Assembly: GCF_007971525.1 (NCBI RefSeq) | Contig: NZ_CP042437.1 | Span: forward strand, 620,001-684,000 | Source of the DNA: Mucilaginibacter ginsenosidivorax | GTDB lineage: Bacteria; Bacteroidota; Bacteroidia; Sphingobacteriales; Sphingobacteriaceae | Length of the DNA: 64,000 nucleotides | Reading direction: 5' to 3' | Shown: piece by piece, positions 45,599 to 54,416 of the stretch | Position numbering within the stretch: the first letter of the stretch is position 1 | Layout: every line of letters starts with the position of its first letter | Program-made: the position numbers and the translations under genes | The notes under the pieces: generated by a model | Seen by the model: only the letters and a program-made list of their open reading frames with translations | Told to the model about the DNA's origin: nothing | Database searches by the model: none

Positions 45599-45731
45599 GA
45601 AATATGGTTTATGGCTACAAGTTTAAGCATCCCATACTATTAATGCAACAAAACTATTACAATACATGAAGTACGTTAAACCTTGCCGGCCAGAATCCCT
45701 CTAAACCACATCCTTAATTTCAAACTAACTA

Positions 45732-45763
45732 TTTGATATTAATATATACCTGTTTTATATTTA
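45732..45763 (+). promoter_or_regulatory. candidate Bacteroidota promoter for the 45783 gene
   Basis: TTTG at 45732-45735 and TATATTTA at 45756-45763 (one mismatch to TAnnTTTG) are spaced 20 bp apart. A start near 45769 would leave a short leader to the TTG start codon. Confidence 0.35.
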
Positions 45764-45782
45764 CCCCAAATCACAAATACAT

Positions 45783-46466
45783 TTGAGAAATCTAATCCTG
45801 CTAATTGTTTACCTTTTTTTAATAAATGTAGCGCGGGCCCAGGAAACTGTTGAACGCAGTCATAAAATAAACGCGCACATTACCGAAAAGCTAACTGTTT
45901 TAAAAAGTGACAAAAGTACCAGGCATGGCCTGTACCAAATGATTTATAATAAAACCTATGCCCTGGCCAATGGCCGCTTTGATAACGATAAAAAAATTGG
46001 CATCTGGCATTTTTTTGATCCCACCGGTCGTTTGCTCCAAAACTATAACTATACCAACAACGAAATTTTATATGAAGCACCTGAAGATACCACATCAAAC
46101 CTGAGGTATTTTGTTGATAAAGAACTGGCCGATACCGACCGCACCACCAAACCCATTAAAATAGGCGGGCGGTATTATGGCTATCTGCCTTATTTAAAAC
46201 TATTCAGGTTGCCGGCAAATCTAATGGATATAAGCAGGGACGCATCTATAGCCGTTGTTGAATTACTGGTTAGCCCCGGTGGCAGGCTGGCCTATTTTAA
46301 AACGACCATTTACAGCGGTAACTTTTCAAAAACCTTTAACATAAACGTTAACGTTTTGCCCGAAGAAGACAAAGTTTTTGTCCCGGCGACTGTAAACGGC
46401 GAACCGATAGGCTGCCGGATACTCATTAAATGTTTTATTGACGATGACGGCACACTAATTTTTTAG
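45783..46466 (+). CDS. exported MORN/YwqK-like protein of unknown function
   Basis: The 227-residue protein appears to start at TTG 45783, giving a signal peptide (NLILLIVYLFLINVARAQ); no in-frame ATG precedes it. Its middle has MORN-like repeats (ANGRFDNDKKIGIWHFFDPTGRLLQNYNY), here key residues GxFxNDKxxGxWxxFDxxG. The end resembles a TonB-C-like beta region (VPATVNGEPIGCRILIKCFI). The function is unknown, and the gene is not co-directional with either neighbour. Confidence 0.68.
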   Translation: MRNLILLIVYLFLINVARAQETVERSHKINAHITEKLTVLKSDKSTRHGLYQMIYNKTYALANGRFDNDKKIGIWHFFDPTGRLLQNYNYTNNEILYEAPEDTTSNLRYFVDKELADTDRTTKPIKIGGRYYGYLPYLKLFRLPANLMDISRDASIAVVELLVSPGGRLAYFKTTIYSGNFSKTFNINVNVLPEEDKVFVPATVNGEPIGCRILIKCFIDDDGTLIF

Positions 46467-46512
46467 CAACTACATTTTATTAATGCACTTTAAGCCGCCC
46501 CCGCCAAACGCT

Positions 46513-46878
46513 CTATTTTTCTGCTATCCATTTTACAGCTTCGCCCAATTCTTCTAAGGTGTAACCTTTGTACTGGCCGGGCAGTATATATTTAAATAAA
46601 TGGCTAAATTCCCTTACGCCTTCCTTATCAGTAACCATGGCTAATTTGTTCCATTTGGTAAAGTATTTAAGGCCGATACCTATATTGCCGCACCAGGCAC
46701 CGGCATCAAAATCTTTAATATCGGTTTCCAATACCAGCAGAAAATTGATTCTTCCGTTTTGTTTTATATGTTCGTCAAGCAGGGGTTCAAGCGCTTTTTC
46801 GTAGTCGGCATTTGTAATTTCACCTACGGCGTGTAGTCCTAAAACGTGTTTCGGCAGGTAGTTCAAGTGCGTTAGCAT
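46513..46878 (-). CDS. SpoIIAA-like STAS/SEC14 domain protein
   Basis: The 121-residue soluble protein fits PF11964 (SpoIIAA-like): a beta-alpha start HVLGLHAVGEITNADYEKAL, the core NFLLVLETDIKDFD, and IGLKYFTKWNKLAMVTDKEG before a C-terminal ILPGQYKGYTLEELGEAVKWI. Family members are thought to bind small ligands or lipids; no specific role is known. Confidence 0.82.
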   Translation of the reverse strand: MLTHLNYLPKHVLGLHAVGEITNADYEKALEPLLDEHIKQNGRINFLLVLETDIKDFDAGAWCGNIGIGLKYFTKWNKLAMVTDKEGVREFSHLFKYILPGQYKGYTLEELGEAVKWIAEK

Positions 46879-47003
46879 TTATATATTTTTATATTTACCA
46901 ATAGTTACAAAAACCACACCACCGATTAAAAAAACTGGATTTTTTCTGTAGAAATACCATTACAATAACTACTTTTTTAGTATTCATCATGAAACACTCT
47001 TTA

Positions 47004-47033
47004 TTTTGCCAATTTTAATTTGTAGTATCTTTG
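47004..47033 (+). promoter_or_regulatory. Bacteroidota sigma-A promoter of queG
   Basis: TTTTG (47004-47008) and TATCTTTG (47026-47033) match the -33 TTTG and -7 TAnnTTTG elements with a 17-bp spacer. The predicted start falls at about 47038-47041, so the queG message may be leaderless or nearly so. Confidence 0.6.
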
Positions 47034-47040
47034 CACCGAT

Positions 47041-47973
47041 ATGCAAAACAGGACGGTATATAGCCAGTTAATAAAAAGTGAAGCACAAAAGCTTGGCTTT
47101 TTATTTTGCGGAATATCAAAAGCCGGTTTCCTGGAGGAGGAGGCACCACGACTGGAAAACTGGTTAAAAAAAAACATGCATGGCGAAATGCATTACATGG
47201 AAAACCACTTTGACAAACGCCTTGACCCCCGCCTGCTTGTTGATGGTGCCAAATCCGTGATTTCGTTAGGGTTCAATTATTATACTGATAACCGGCAAAC
47301 CGACCCAACGGCGCCCAAAATATCAAAATATGCTTACGGTATAGATTATCATACCGTTATTAAAGATAAACTGAGGCTTCTTTTACAAATCATCAACGAG
47401 CAAATTGGCGAAGTTGGTGGCCGGGTGTTCGTCGATTCGGCACCGGTGCTGGACAAGGCCTGGGCCAAAAAATCGGGCATGGGCTGGATAGGCAAAAACG
47501 CCAACCTGCTCAGTAAAAAAGCAGGCTCGTTCTTTTTTTTGGCCGAATTGATCATCGACCTGGAACTGGAATATGATATAGCCCCCACTGCCGATCATTG
47601 TGGCACTTGCACCAATTGTATTGATGCCTGCCCTACTGATGCCATTGTTGGGCCTTACGTTGTTGATGGCAGCCGCTGCATATCGTACCTCACCATCGAA
47701 CTAAAAAACGAGATCCCGGCGGAGTTTAAGGGCAAAATGGACAACTGGATGTTTGGCTGCGATGTATGCCAGGACGTATGCCCCTGGAACCGTTTCTCTG
47801 TTTTAAACACCGAACCGGCCTTTACCCCCCACCCCGACTTGCTGCACCTTAAAGCTGCCGACTGGCAGGATATTACGCAGGATGTTTTTCAAAAAGTATT
47901 TAAAAACTCGGCCGTAAAACGCACCAAATTCAGTGGATTAAAGCGTAATATCGATTTTTTGAAAGAGATATGA
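47041..47973 (+). CDS. queG: epoxyqueuosine reductase QueG
   Basis: The 310-residue protein has the QueG layout: cobalamin-binding N-terminal region ([43 protein letters not shown]) and two 4Fe-4S motifs, [16 protein letters not shown] and [11 protein letters not shown]. It reduces epoxyqueuosine to queuosine in tRNA, the last step of the pathway. The length is about the family minimum, lacking the longer C-terminal HEAT part of some homologues. Its stop codon is embedded in the first unit of a 7-bp tandem repeat. Confidence 0.95.
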   Translation: MQNRTVYSQLIKSEAQKLGFLFCGISKAGFLEEEAPRLENWLKKNMHGEMHYMENHFDKRLDPRLLVDGAKSVISLGFNYYTDNRQTDPTAPKISKYAYGIDYHTVIKDKLRLLLQIINEQIGEVGGRVFVDSAPVLDKAWAKKSGMGWIGKNANLLSKKAGSFFFLAELIIDLELEYDIAPTADHCGTCTNCIDACPTDAIVGPYVVDGSRCISYLTIELKNEIPAEFKGKMDNWMFGCDVCQDVCPWNRFSVLNTEPAFTPHPDLLHLKAADWQDITQDVFQKVFKNSAVKRTKFSGLKRNIDFLKEI

Positions 47974-48134
47974 GATATGAGATATGAGATATGAGATATG
48001 AGATATGAGATATGAGATATGAGATATGAGATATGAGATATGAGATATGTAAAAAGCCCCGTGAGGGGCTTTTTACATAAATGAAACTCTTGAGAAAAAA
48101 ATCTCAAATCTCATATCTAACATCTCAAATCTAA
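47966..48134. repeat. heptad tandem repeat and complementary arm around a terminator
   Basis: GAGATAT is repeated about twelve times without interruption at 47966-48049. After the terminator at 48051-48074, the opposite words TCTCAAA TCTCATA TCTAACA TCTCAAA follow at 48101-48128. The queG stop codon is formed by the repeat itself, and the right arm ends 6 bp before the exonuclease stop. A perfect tandem run this long is likely length-variable. Confidence 0.9.
48051..48074. terminator. bidirectional rho-independent terminator
   Basis: AAAAAGCCCC GTGA GGGGCTTTTT is a perfect 10-bp stem with U tracts on both strands. It separates the convergent queG and exonuclease genes. Confidence 0.92.
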
Positions 48135-48139
48135 ATAAA

Positions 48140-49177
48140 CTACCCTTTTTTGAACTTCAATGCCAACTGGGCCAGCATATCATCATTAACAGGCTGGGCC
48201 GGCTCTTCCTTCTTTTTAAAAGGCTTGGGCGGGTATTGTGTTTTGGTATGATCGGGCTTGTGAAATTCCTTTTTTGGATAATCAGCTTTGGGTACTTCCG
48301 GGCGTGGTGCATGGGCCTGTTCGGCTGGCTTTTGCTGCTGGGCTGCATTTTTAGCCTGGCGCTCTGCATTCTTTTTGGCATTCCAGCGGGTGTATATCTC
48401 TTCCAGCTTACGTTTGGTATATAGCGGAAAATCGCCCTGCATCATCCAGGAATAGTAACTCGGTTCGGCGTTTAGTACATCCTCAACCCTTTTGCCTTTA
48501 TGCTTGCCAAAGTTAATGGTTTCTTCGCCTTGCTCGTTGTAAACCATCCGGCCGGCAAAATCAACCGGCTTGCTTAAGTTGGTAAACTTGTGCAGCGCTT
48601 CTACGTCGCCAACAACCGGCACGGTAATATTTCCTTTTTTATCCTCCCATTCCATGTTTTCATAGCGCTCAATCTGCGCGAGCAAAACTTCCATGGTTGC
48701 GCGGGTATCAGCCTCGGCCGAGTGGGCATTTTCAATCTTTTTATCGCAATAAAACTGGTAAGCTGCTTTAAGCGTACGCTGCTCCATTTGGTGAAATATA
48801 TTTTGTACATCCACAAAATGGCGGTCGTCTAAAGTAAAAGATACGCCTGCGCGCAAAAACTCCTCCATCAGCATCGGGATGTCAAACTTGTTGGAGTTAT
48901 AGCCGGCAAGGTCGCTATCGCCAATAAATTCGGCAATGGCCTGGCCCAAAGCTTTAAACTCGGGCTCGTCCTTTATATGTTCGTCATAAATACCATGTAC
49001 CAGTGATGACTCCAGCGGAATTGGAATTCCCGGATGAACACGCCATGTTTTAACTTCTTCGCTGCCATCGGGGTGCAGTTTAATCACGGATATTTCTACT
49101 ATCCTGTCAACCCCTATGTTGGTTCCTGTAGTTTCCAGGTCAAAAAAAGCAAGCGGGCGTTTTAGTTTTAATTTCAT
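48140..49177 (-). CDS. DnaQ-like 3'-5' exonuclease (Pol III epsilon family)
   Basis: The 345-residue protein has ExoI FFDLETTG (Asp13, Glu15), ExoII GYNSNKFDIPMLMEEF and ExoIII HSAEADTRATMEVL, the order of DEDDh exonucleases. A middle part (about 205-270) with NFGKHKGKRVEDVL resembles a DUF3820-type motif, and the tail is rich in Pro/Lys. It could be the proofreading subunit or a separate repair exonuclease; no polymerase gene adjoins it. Confidence 0.9.
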   Translation of the reverse strand: MKLKLKRPLAFFDLETTGTNIGVDRIVEISVIKLHPDGSEEVKTWRVHPGIPIPLESSLVHGIYDEHIKDEPEFKALGQAIAEFIGDSDLAGYNSNKFDIPMLMEEFLRAGVSFTLDDRHFVDVQNIFHQMEQRTLKAAYQFYCDKKIENAHSAEADTRATMEVLLAQIERYENMEWEDKKGNITVPVVGDVEALHKFTNLSKPVDFAGRMVYNEQGEETINFGKHKGKRVEDVLNAEPSYYSWMMQGDFPLYTKRKLEEIYTRWNAKKNAERQAKNAAQQQKPAEQAHAPRPEVPKADYPKKEFHKPDHTKTQYPPKPFKKKEEPAQPVNDDMLAQLALKFKKG

Positions 49178-49308
49178 TGTAATGATTCAGTATTACTGTA
49201 AAGGTCGCAAATGTCCTAAAAAGAATCAGCACAATAAATTTTTTAATTTAAATTAATATCTAAGTTTTATTTTTAAATTAATACCATCCTAATTATCGCG
49301 ATTATTGT

Positions 49309-51288
49309 ATGAAAAAAGTACTACTTATTATTTTTTTATTTATTGGTGTTCAACACATTATAAAGGCCCAGGATTTTGAGGGAAGTGTAACCACCGAAGA
49401 CCTTGAACTAAAAAAATACGCAAAAGATACCGCCGCCCATGCTCTGTTCCTGAATGAATTTGGCAAAAGCCGGATAGATATGGTAAGCGACGACCACGTA
49501 CGCCTGATATTTGATTACCACGCCCGCATAAAAATATTTGACACAAAGGGGCTTGAACATGGCACCATCGAAATACCTTTTCACCATAGCGCCAACGGCG
49601 AAACAACTGAAGAAGTTAGCGACATTACAGGCACCACCTATTACCGTGATGACGATGGACTAATGCGCAGCGCCCCGCTCGATTTAAAAAAGGTATATAC
49701 CGTAAAAGATTATAAATACCGCAGCACTGTAAAGTTTGCCTTGCCAGCATTAAGACCGGGTTGTGTTATTGATTTTAAATACAAGTTGGTGTCGCCCTAC
49801 CTTGATGAATTCAGGAATTGGGATTTCCAGGACGAGATACCCAAAGCCCATTCAAAATACGATGTGCATATCCCTGCGTTTTGGGTGTTTAACGCTACAT
49901 TGCGCGGCAGCCAAAAACTTTCAAAATCCACGTCAGAGGTTGAACGCGAGTGCTTTTCATCGCATGGCGCCAAATGCGATTGTTCCTATATCACCTACGA
50001 AATGGCAGATATTCCGGCCTTTGTATCCGAAGATTATATGACATCGCCAAAAAACTTTTTATCGGCCATATATTTTGATGAGGTGGAATGGACCAATCCG
50101 TACACAGGGGCTAAAACCGTAGTATCAAAAACCTGGAAAGATATTGAGCACCAGCTAAAAACAGACGAGTTTTTTGGATCGCAGTTTAAGCGTAAGGAGT
50201 TGATGAAAGACAGGATTGCATCCGTAATAGCTGGTAAAACCGACGAATTAGAAAAAGCAAAGGCCATTTATGCTTACCTGCAAAAATGGTTTAAGTGGAA
50301 TGACATTACATCGATATATAGCCCGGACGGTATAAAAAAAGCGTATGAAGCGCATACGGGTACCGTTGGTGACATTAACCTTGCCCTCGGAGCTGCCTTG
50401 AGGGCTGCCGACCTTAATACCGAGCTTGTAGTGCTATCAACCCGTAACAACGGCAGCATCAATATGCTTTACCCCGTAATTAATGATTTTGACTACGTAA
50501 TTGCCAAAGTTAATATTGGCGATAAAAGCTACCTGCTTGATGCAACAGACCCATTACTATCATTCGGTTTGTTGCCCCTGAAATGCCTTAATGATAAAGG
50601 GCGGGTGATAAACCTTGATAAACCATCGTACTGGATGGAGTTAAGCGGGCTTCAAAAGGAATCTACAACAAGATCACTTGATTTAACCTTGCTTGATAAT
50701 GGTAAACTAAAAGGAACCATCATTAACTATTACCGTGGTTACGATGCCTACTTAAAAAGAAAAGCCATCAAAAAATTCAACTCGATTGATGAGTACGTTG
50801 AAAACCAGGACGAAAAACTTCCTAAATTAAAAATACTAAAATCAAACATAGCCAACCTGGATAGCCTTGATATGCCGCTTGGCGAAACTTTTGAAGTTGA
50901 GATTGACGCTTATGACAATACTAACCACAACCGGTTGGTATTTAACCCTTTTTTATGGGAAAAAATCACCAAAAACCCATTTAAATTGGCCGAAAGGGAT
51001 TATCCTGTAGATTGGGGAATGGCATCTGACGACAGGTTGATATTAACTATGCGGCTGCCACAGGGATATACCGTTGAAACGCCACCACAAACGGTAGCCT
51101 TCAAAATGCCCGGCGACGGCGGCATGTATGCAACCAGCTTTGAAAATTTAGACAATACTTTCACATTTTCAAACATCACCAAATTTACCAAACCTATCTA
51201 CACATCCGAGGAATATCCTTATCTTAAAGAACTGTATAACAAAATAATACTTACAGAAAAGGCAGATATGGTTTTTAAGAAAAAATAA
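49309..51288 (+). CDS. exported DUF3857/transglutaminase-like protein, catalytically degenerate
   Basis: The 659-residue protein has a signal peptide (VLLIIFLFIGVQHIIKAQ), a DUF3857 beta domain (about 50-250) and a transglutaminase-like domain (about 300-430). In the transglutaminase triad the Cys is replaced by Ile356 (GTVGDINLAL) and the His by Tyr396 (INDFDYVIAK); only Asp411 (LLDATD) remains. It should therefore be non-enzymatic. A C-terminal DUF3858-like beta region follows. It overlaps the next, intact paralogue by one base (TAATG), so the two are co-translated and perhaps work as a pair. Confidence 0.88.
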   Translation: MKKVLLIIFLFIGVQHIIKAQDFEGSVTTEDLELKKYAKDTAAHALFLNEFGKSRIDMVSDDHVRLIFDYHARIKIFDTKGLEHGTIEIPFHHSANGETTEEVSDITGTTYYRDDDGLMRSAPLDLKKVYTVKDYKYRSTVKFALPALRPGCVIDFKYKLVSPYLDEFRNWDFQDEIPKAHSKYDVHIPAFWVFNATLRGSQKLSKSTSEVERECFSSHGAKCDCSYITYEMADIPAFVSEDYMTSPKNFLSAIYFDEVEWTNPYTGAKTVVSKTWKDIEHQLKTDEFFGSQFKRKELMKDRIASVIAGKTDELEKAKAIYAYLQKWFKWNDITSIYSPDGIKKAYEAHTGTVGDINLALGAALRAADLNTELVVLSTRNNGSINMLYPVINDFDYVIAKVNIGDKSYLLDATDPLLSFGLLPLKCLNDKGRVINLDKPSYWMELSGLQKESTTRSLDLTLLDNGKLKGTIINYYRGYDAYLKRKAIKKFNSIDEYVENQDEKLPKLKILKSNIANLDSLDMPLGETFEVEIDAYDNTNHNRLVFNPFLWEKITKNPFKLAERDYPVDWGMASDDRLILTMRLPQGYTVETPPQTVAFKMPGDGGMYATSFENLDNTFTFSNITKFTKPIYTSEEYPYLKELYNKIILTEKADMVFKKK

Positions 51289-53201
51289 TGAAAGTACTTA
51301 CATCGCTCATTTTATTATTTGCATATGCATTAGGCGCAAACGCGCAGGAAAATTACGATGCATCGCTTATACCCAAAGATTTGCTACCTTATGCCAGCGC
51401 CGTTATCCGTAGCAATGATATGAACATTGAGGTAAAAGACCTGGATAATACCTATTACCGTATTAAAACCGCGGTAACCATATTAAATAAAAACGGCGAC
51501 GACGAAGCCGAAATTGTGATATTTCACGATAAAGCAAACGTTATTAAAAACATAAAAGGATTGGTTTATAACCAGTTTGGCAAACCTATTGGCAAGTTCT
51601 CTGAAAGTGATTTCCAGGACGACGGCGCCGTAAGCCGCTCAGCTTTGTTTGAAGATACCAAAGTAAAACATTTTCAGCCTGCTGTAACTGATTATCCTTA
51701 TACCGTTGTTTATGAATACGAATATAAATCGAAGCAATCATTAAGCTTCCAGGACTGGGAGCCTAAACCATCAGTTGACGTATCTGTTGAAAAAAGTTCG
51801 TATACATTTAGCTGCAAACCCGATTTTAAAATCAGGTACAAAGAAATTAACATGCCCTCGCACTTGGTTGAAGGAACAAATAAGCAGGGCGAAAACACCT
51901 ATAGCTGGCAGGTAAATAACATCAAAGCATCAAAATCTGAGCCTTATAGCCCTATTTATGAAAAGATGAGCAGCAGGGTGAAGATTTCGCCGGCATCGCA
52001 ATTTAATTATCTTGGCGTAACGGGCTCTTTTAACGACTGGAATGGCATGGGTAAATGGATTTATGATAAATTGCTATCGTCGCGCAGGGCATTATCACCA
52101 AGCACTATTTACAAGATGCAGGAAATAACCAAAGGCATTACTGCCCCTAAAGACAAAGCCAAAAAGATATATGAATATATGCAGGGCAAAACTCATTACA
52201 TTAGCGTGCAGGTTGGTATAGGCGGCTATCAGCCGTTTTTAGCAAGCGATGTTGATGCGCAAAATTATGGCGATTGCAAAGCCCTGGTAAACTATACGCA
52301 ATCACTTTTTAAGGCCGTAGATATCGATTCTTATTACTGTATTGTAAAATCGGGTGCCCTAAAACGCAGCCCACTTACAGATTTTGCAAGCATGAACCAG
52401 TTTGACCACGTAATCCTGTGCCTGCCTTTTAAAAACGACACTACCTTTTTAGAATGTACCAGTCAGCAAATTCCTTTTGGCTTTTTGAGTGATTTTACCG
52501 ACGACCGCGATGTATTAGCCTGCACACCCGAGGGCGGCAAATTAATGCACACCCCAAAATACCCCGCAAAAACCAACACACAGCAATGCAAAGCCGATTT
52601 TACCCTGGCTGCCGACGGAACACTATCGGGCAGTATGCTTACCAGTTTTAAGGGCTTGCAATATGATAACCGTACCTACCTGCTTACCGAGCCGCCAAAA
52701 GAACAAGTGAAAATACTCCAGAAAATTTACGCCATTAATAACCTGGATATAGAAAAATTTGATTTTAAGGACGATAAAAACATCCAGCCCAGCCTTACAG
52801 AAACAATCAAGCTAACAGCCCCCGATTATGGATCGGCTGTTAATGGAAAAATAGACTTTTTGGCCAATGCTACCAACAGAAAAGATAATACCCCGCGCGA
52901 GGTTCGCAACAGGCATTACGATTTATATATTAATACCGGTTATACCGATGAAGACGAAATTACCTATACCCTGCCCAAAGGCTATCATGTAGATATGCGC
53001 CCGGCCAACATTTCGCTCGAAAAGCCATTTGGCTATTTCTCGGTATCTGCCACTGTTGTTGGCAACCAATTAATTTACAAACGAAAGCTGCAAATAATTG
53101 ATGGTACCTATAGTAAAGATTTGTACCAGGCCTTTGTAGATTTTTACCAATCGGTAAGCGAAACCGACAACAGTAATGTAACGTTGATTAAAGATAACTA
53201 A
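51288..53201 (+). CDS. exported DUF3857/transglutaminase-like protein, active-site Cys and His present
   Basis: The 637-residue paralogue has signal peptide LTSLILLFAYALGANAQ, DUF3857 and a transglutaminase-like domain with Cys330 (NYGDCKALVNY), His374 (NQFDHVILCL) and an acid at Glu389 (FLECTSQ) in place of the usual Asp. C-terminal beta region 450-637. Such proteins are surface or periplasmic in Bacteroidota and their substrates are unknown. Its 3' end overlaps a small minus-strand gene by 14 bases. Confidence 0.9.
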   Translation: MKVLTSLILLFAYALGANAQENYDASLIPKDLLPYASAVIRSNDMNIEVKDLDNTYYRIKTAVTILNKNGDDEAEIVIFHDKANVIKNIKGLVYNQFGKPIGKFSESDFQDDGAVSRSALFEDTKVKHFQPAVTDYPYTVVYEYEYKSKQSLSFQDWEPKPSVDVSVEKSSYTFSCKPDFKIRYKEINMPSHLVEGTNKQGENTYSWQVNNIKASKSEPYSPIYEKMSSRVKISPASQFNYLGVTGSFNDWNGMGKWIYDKLLSSRRALSPSTIYKMQEITKGITAPKDKAKKIYEYMQGKTHYISVQVGIGGYQPFLASDVDAQNYGDCKALVNYTQSLFKAVDIDSYYCIVKSGALKRSPLTDFASMNQFDHVILCLPFKNDTTFLECTSQQIPFGFLSDFTDDRDVLACTPEGGKLMHTPKYPAKTNTQQCKADFTLAADGTLSGSMLTSFKGLQYDNRTYLLTEPPKEQVKILQKIYAINNLDIEKFDFKDDKNIQPSLTETIKLTAPDYGSAVNGKIDFLANATNRKDNTPREVRNRHYDLYINTGYTDEDEITYTLPKGYHVDMRPANISLEKPFGYFSVSATVVGNQLIYKRKLQIIDGTYSKDLYQAFVDFYQSVSETDNSNVTLIKDN

Positions 53202-53316
53202 ATATCACGATGCCCAGGATGATGCCAATAATCATGACCAGGTAAAGCGTGATCTCGTTCCCGGCAAACTTTTTATATTTAGTCCAAAATGAGTATTCTT
53301 CTTTCTGCTTTGACAT
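53188..53316 (-). CDS. small membrane protein, 42 residues
   Basis: A minus-strand frame from ATG 53314-53316 to TAA 53188-53190 encodes a 42-residue protein. It has a charged, aromatic start (MSKQKEEYSFWTKYKKFAG) followed by one clean membrane helix (LYLVMIIGIILGIVIF). The start, composition and helix look like a real small inner-membrane protein rather than chance. It is too short for common gene callers and overlaps the stop of the DUF3857 gene on the other strand. Function unknown. Confidence 0.6.
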   Translation of the reverse strand: MSKQKEEYSFWTKYKKFAGNEITLYLVMIIGIILGIVIFSYL

Positions 53317-53509
53317 AACGCTGCAAAGTTAGCACTTTTTAGTTAGTGGTTGGGTTGATTAAGTGAGTGGTTTAGAAGCCGGCCACCCGATTTAATATAA
53401 TACAGTGAACCAATGGAACCAACAAAATAAGCAAACATGCCAGGAAGATGTAAGCATTAAACCACACCTTGTGTTTATTGCCCGATTCCGGTTAAAAAAT
53501 TCAGTCTAC

Positions 53510-53669
53510 TTAGCTGCCTGTTTTGCCAACAACAGGCACAAACATTTGGATACACTTAAATTGAGCAAAAACATCAATTTGATGTTAACCTTGTAAAAAT
53601 ACAAAATATTGATTATCAAATAATTATAAAATAAATTCCTAAAATGTGTTAAGTTATGTTAACCCAATT
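53510..53669 (+). repeat. 89-bp dispersed repeat, copy B, with a shared 11-bp word
   Basis: The 89-bp unit is 53581-53669, aligned without gaps to 24876-24964. TTAGCTGCCTG occurs at 53510-53520, before this copy, and at 24963-24973, after copy A. The remainder of 53317-53690 shows only a short stretch of GGTTGATTAAGT words and no credible gene. Confidence 0.8.
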
Positions 53670-53690
53670 TAATGCGTTTATCCTGATAAA

Positions 53691-54254
53691 CTAATTCGCC
53701 TGAATCGTGCCTTCATCCACAGAACCTGCTCTTGAAAAGTATTTGTATAGCGATGGGTCGCGAAGTTTAACGATAATTACGCCGCGCCGTGAACTGGCAT
53801 GCACTACATACCCATTTTGCAGGTAAACCCCCACGTGGCTAAACTGCTTTCCGTCAAAATCGAAGAAAACCAGGTCGCCCTCTTTTAGTTCATCTTCATA
53901 CTTGCGCTTAATAACGGTTATTTGTTTACTGGTCATACGGGGGATGGTGATACCATATACCTCCTGCTCCAGCAAAAAGGCCAGTCCTGAACAATCCACA
54001 CCATCCTTATCAAGCCCCCCAAATTTGTAGGGCGTACCCATCCATTGCTCGATAAAAGCATACAAACGGCCATTTTCGATATCGCTTTTGTTTACACCCA
54101 TAATCTCCGAATATTTGGAGGCGATATTTCCATCCGGCTTTACCACTTCGCCGGGCCGGCCACGCATGGCTGCCTTGCGGGTATGGCAGGAGGTTAATAC
54201 TATCGGCACAAAAAACAAAACGAAGCAATAGAAAAACAGGCGATGTTTGGTCAT
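53691..54254 (-). CDS. NlpC/P60 family cell-wall peptidase lipoprotein
   Basis: The 187-residue protein has a lipobox (IVLTSC, Cys23) and a C40 domain with Cys88 (GVDCSGLAF), His140 (FSHVGVYL) and His152 (VVHASS). The missing N-terminal SH3 repeats leave a minimal catalytic module. It probably cleaves peptide stems of peptidoglycan from the outer-membrane side. It lies downstream of mutS, across a hairpin. Confidence 0.92.
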   Translation of the reverse strand: MTKHRLFFYCFVLFFVPIVLTSCHTRKAAMRGRPGEVVKPDGNIASKYSEIMGVNKSDIENGRLYAFIEQWMGTPYKFGGLDKDGVDCSGLAFLLEQEVYGITIPRMTSKQITVIKRKYEDELKEGDLVFFDFDGKQFSHVGVYLQNGYVVHASSRRGVIIVKLRDPSLYKYFSRAGSVDEGTIQAN

Positions 54255-54315
54255 GAAGTAAAAGTAGAGTTTATAGGCGATGGTAAAATGTGGATGTTTT
54301 TAACAAATTAACACT

Positions 54316-54416
54316 ATTTGAAAATTTGAGAATTTGAAGATTTGAAAATGCCTAAATTACCAAATTACAACCCTCCAAAACCATTTTCAAATTCTCAAAT
54401 CTTCAAATTTTCAAAT
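54316..54416. repeat. stop-proximal hairpin of octad words after mutS
   Basis: Arms 54316-54350 and 54382-54416 are inverted copies over 35 bp with only a GAG/GAAG order swap. They are made of words like ATTTGAAA, ATTTGAGA and ATTTGAAG. The right arm overlaps the mutS stop codon, so on the minus strand the RNA hairpin starts at the stop. Confidence 0.85.

Noticed and set aside
47966..48049. Possible CRISPR or direct-repeat array
   Set aside because: Units are 7 bp with no spacers and no cas genes nearby.
47889..48107. A minus-strand frame encoding tandem LISHISY repeats
   Set aside because: It is only the translation of the 7-bp DNA repeat opposite queG; it lacks a credible start, and the repeat explains it.
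53405..53596. 63-residue plus-strand frame in the gap before the NlpC gene
   Set aside because: Composition and lack of any motif suggest chance; it also overlaps the 89-bp repeat.
24877..53669. Integrated mobile island bounded by the 89-bp repeats
   Set aside because: No integrase, att-like tRNA target or mobility genes were found inside, and the interval includes housekeeping genes such as queG. Dispersed repeat is the simpler reading.
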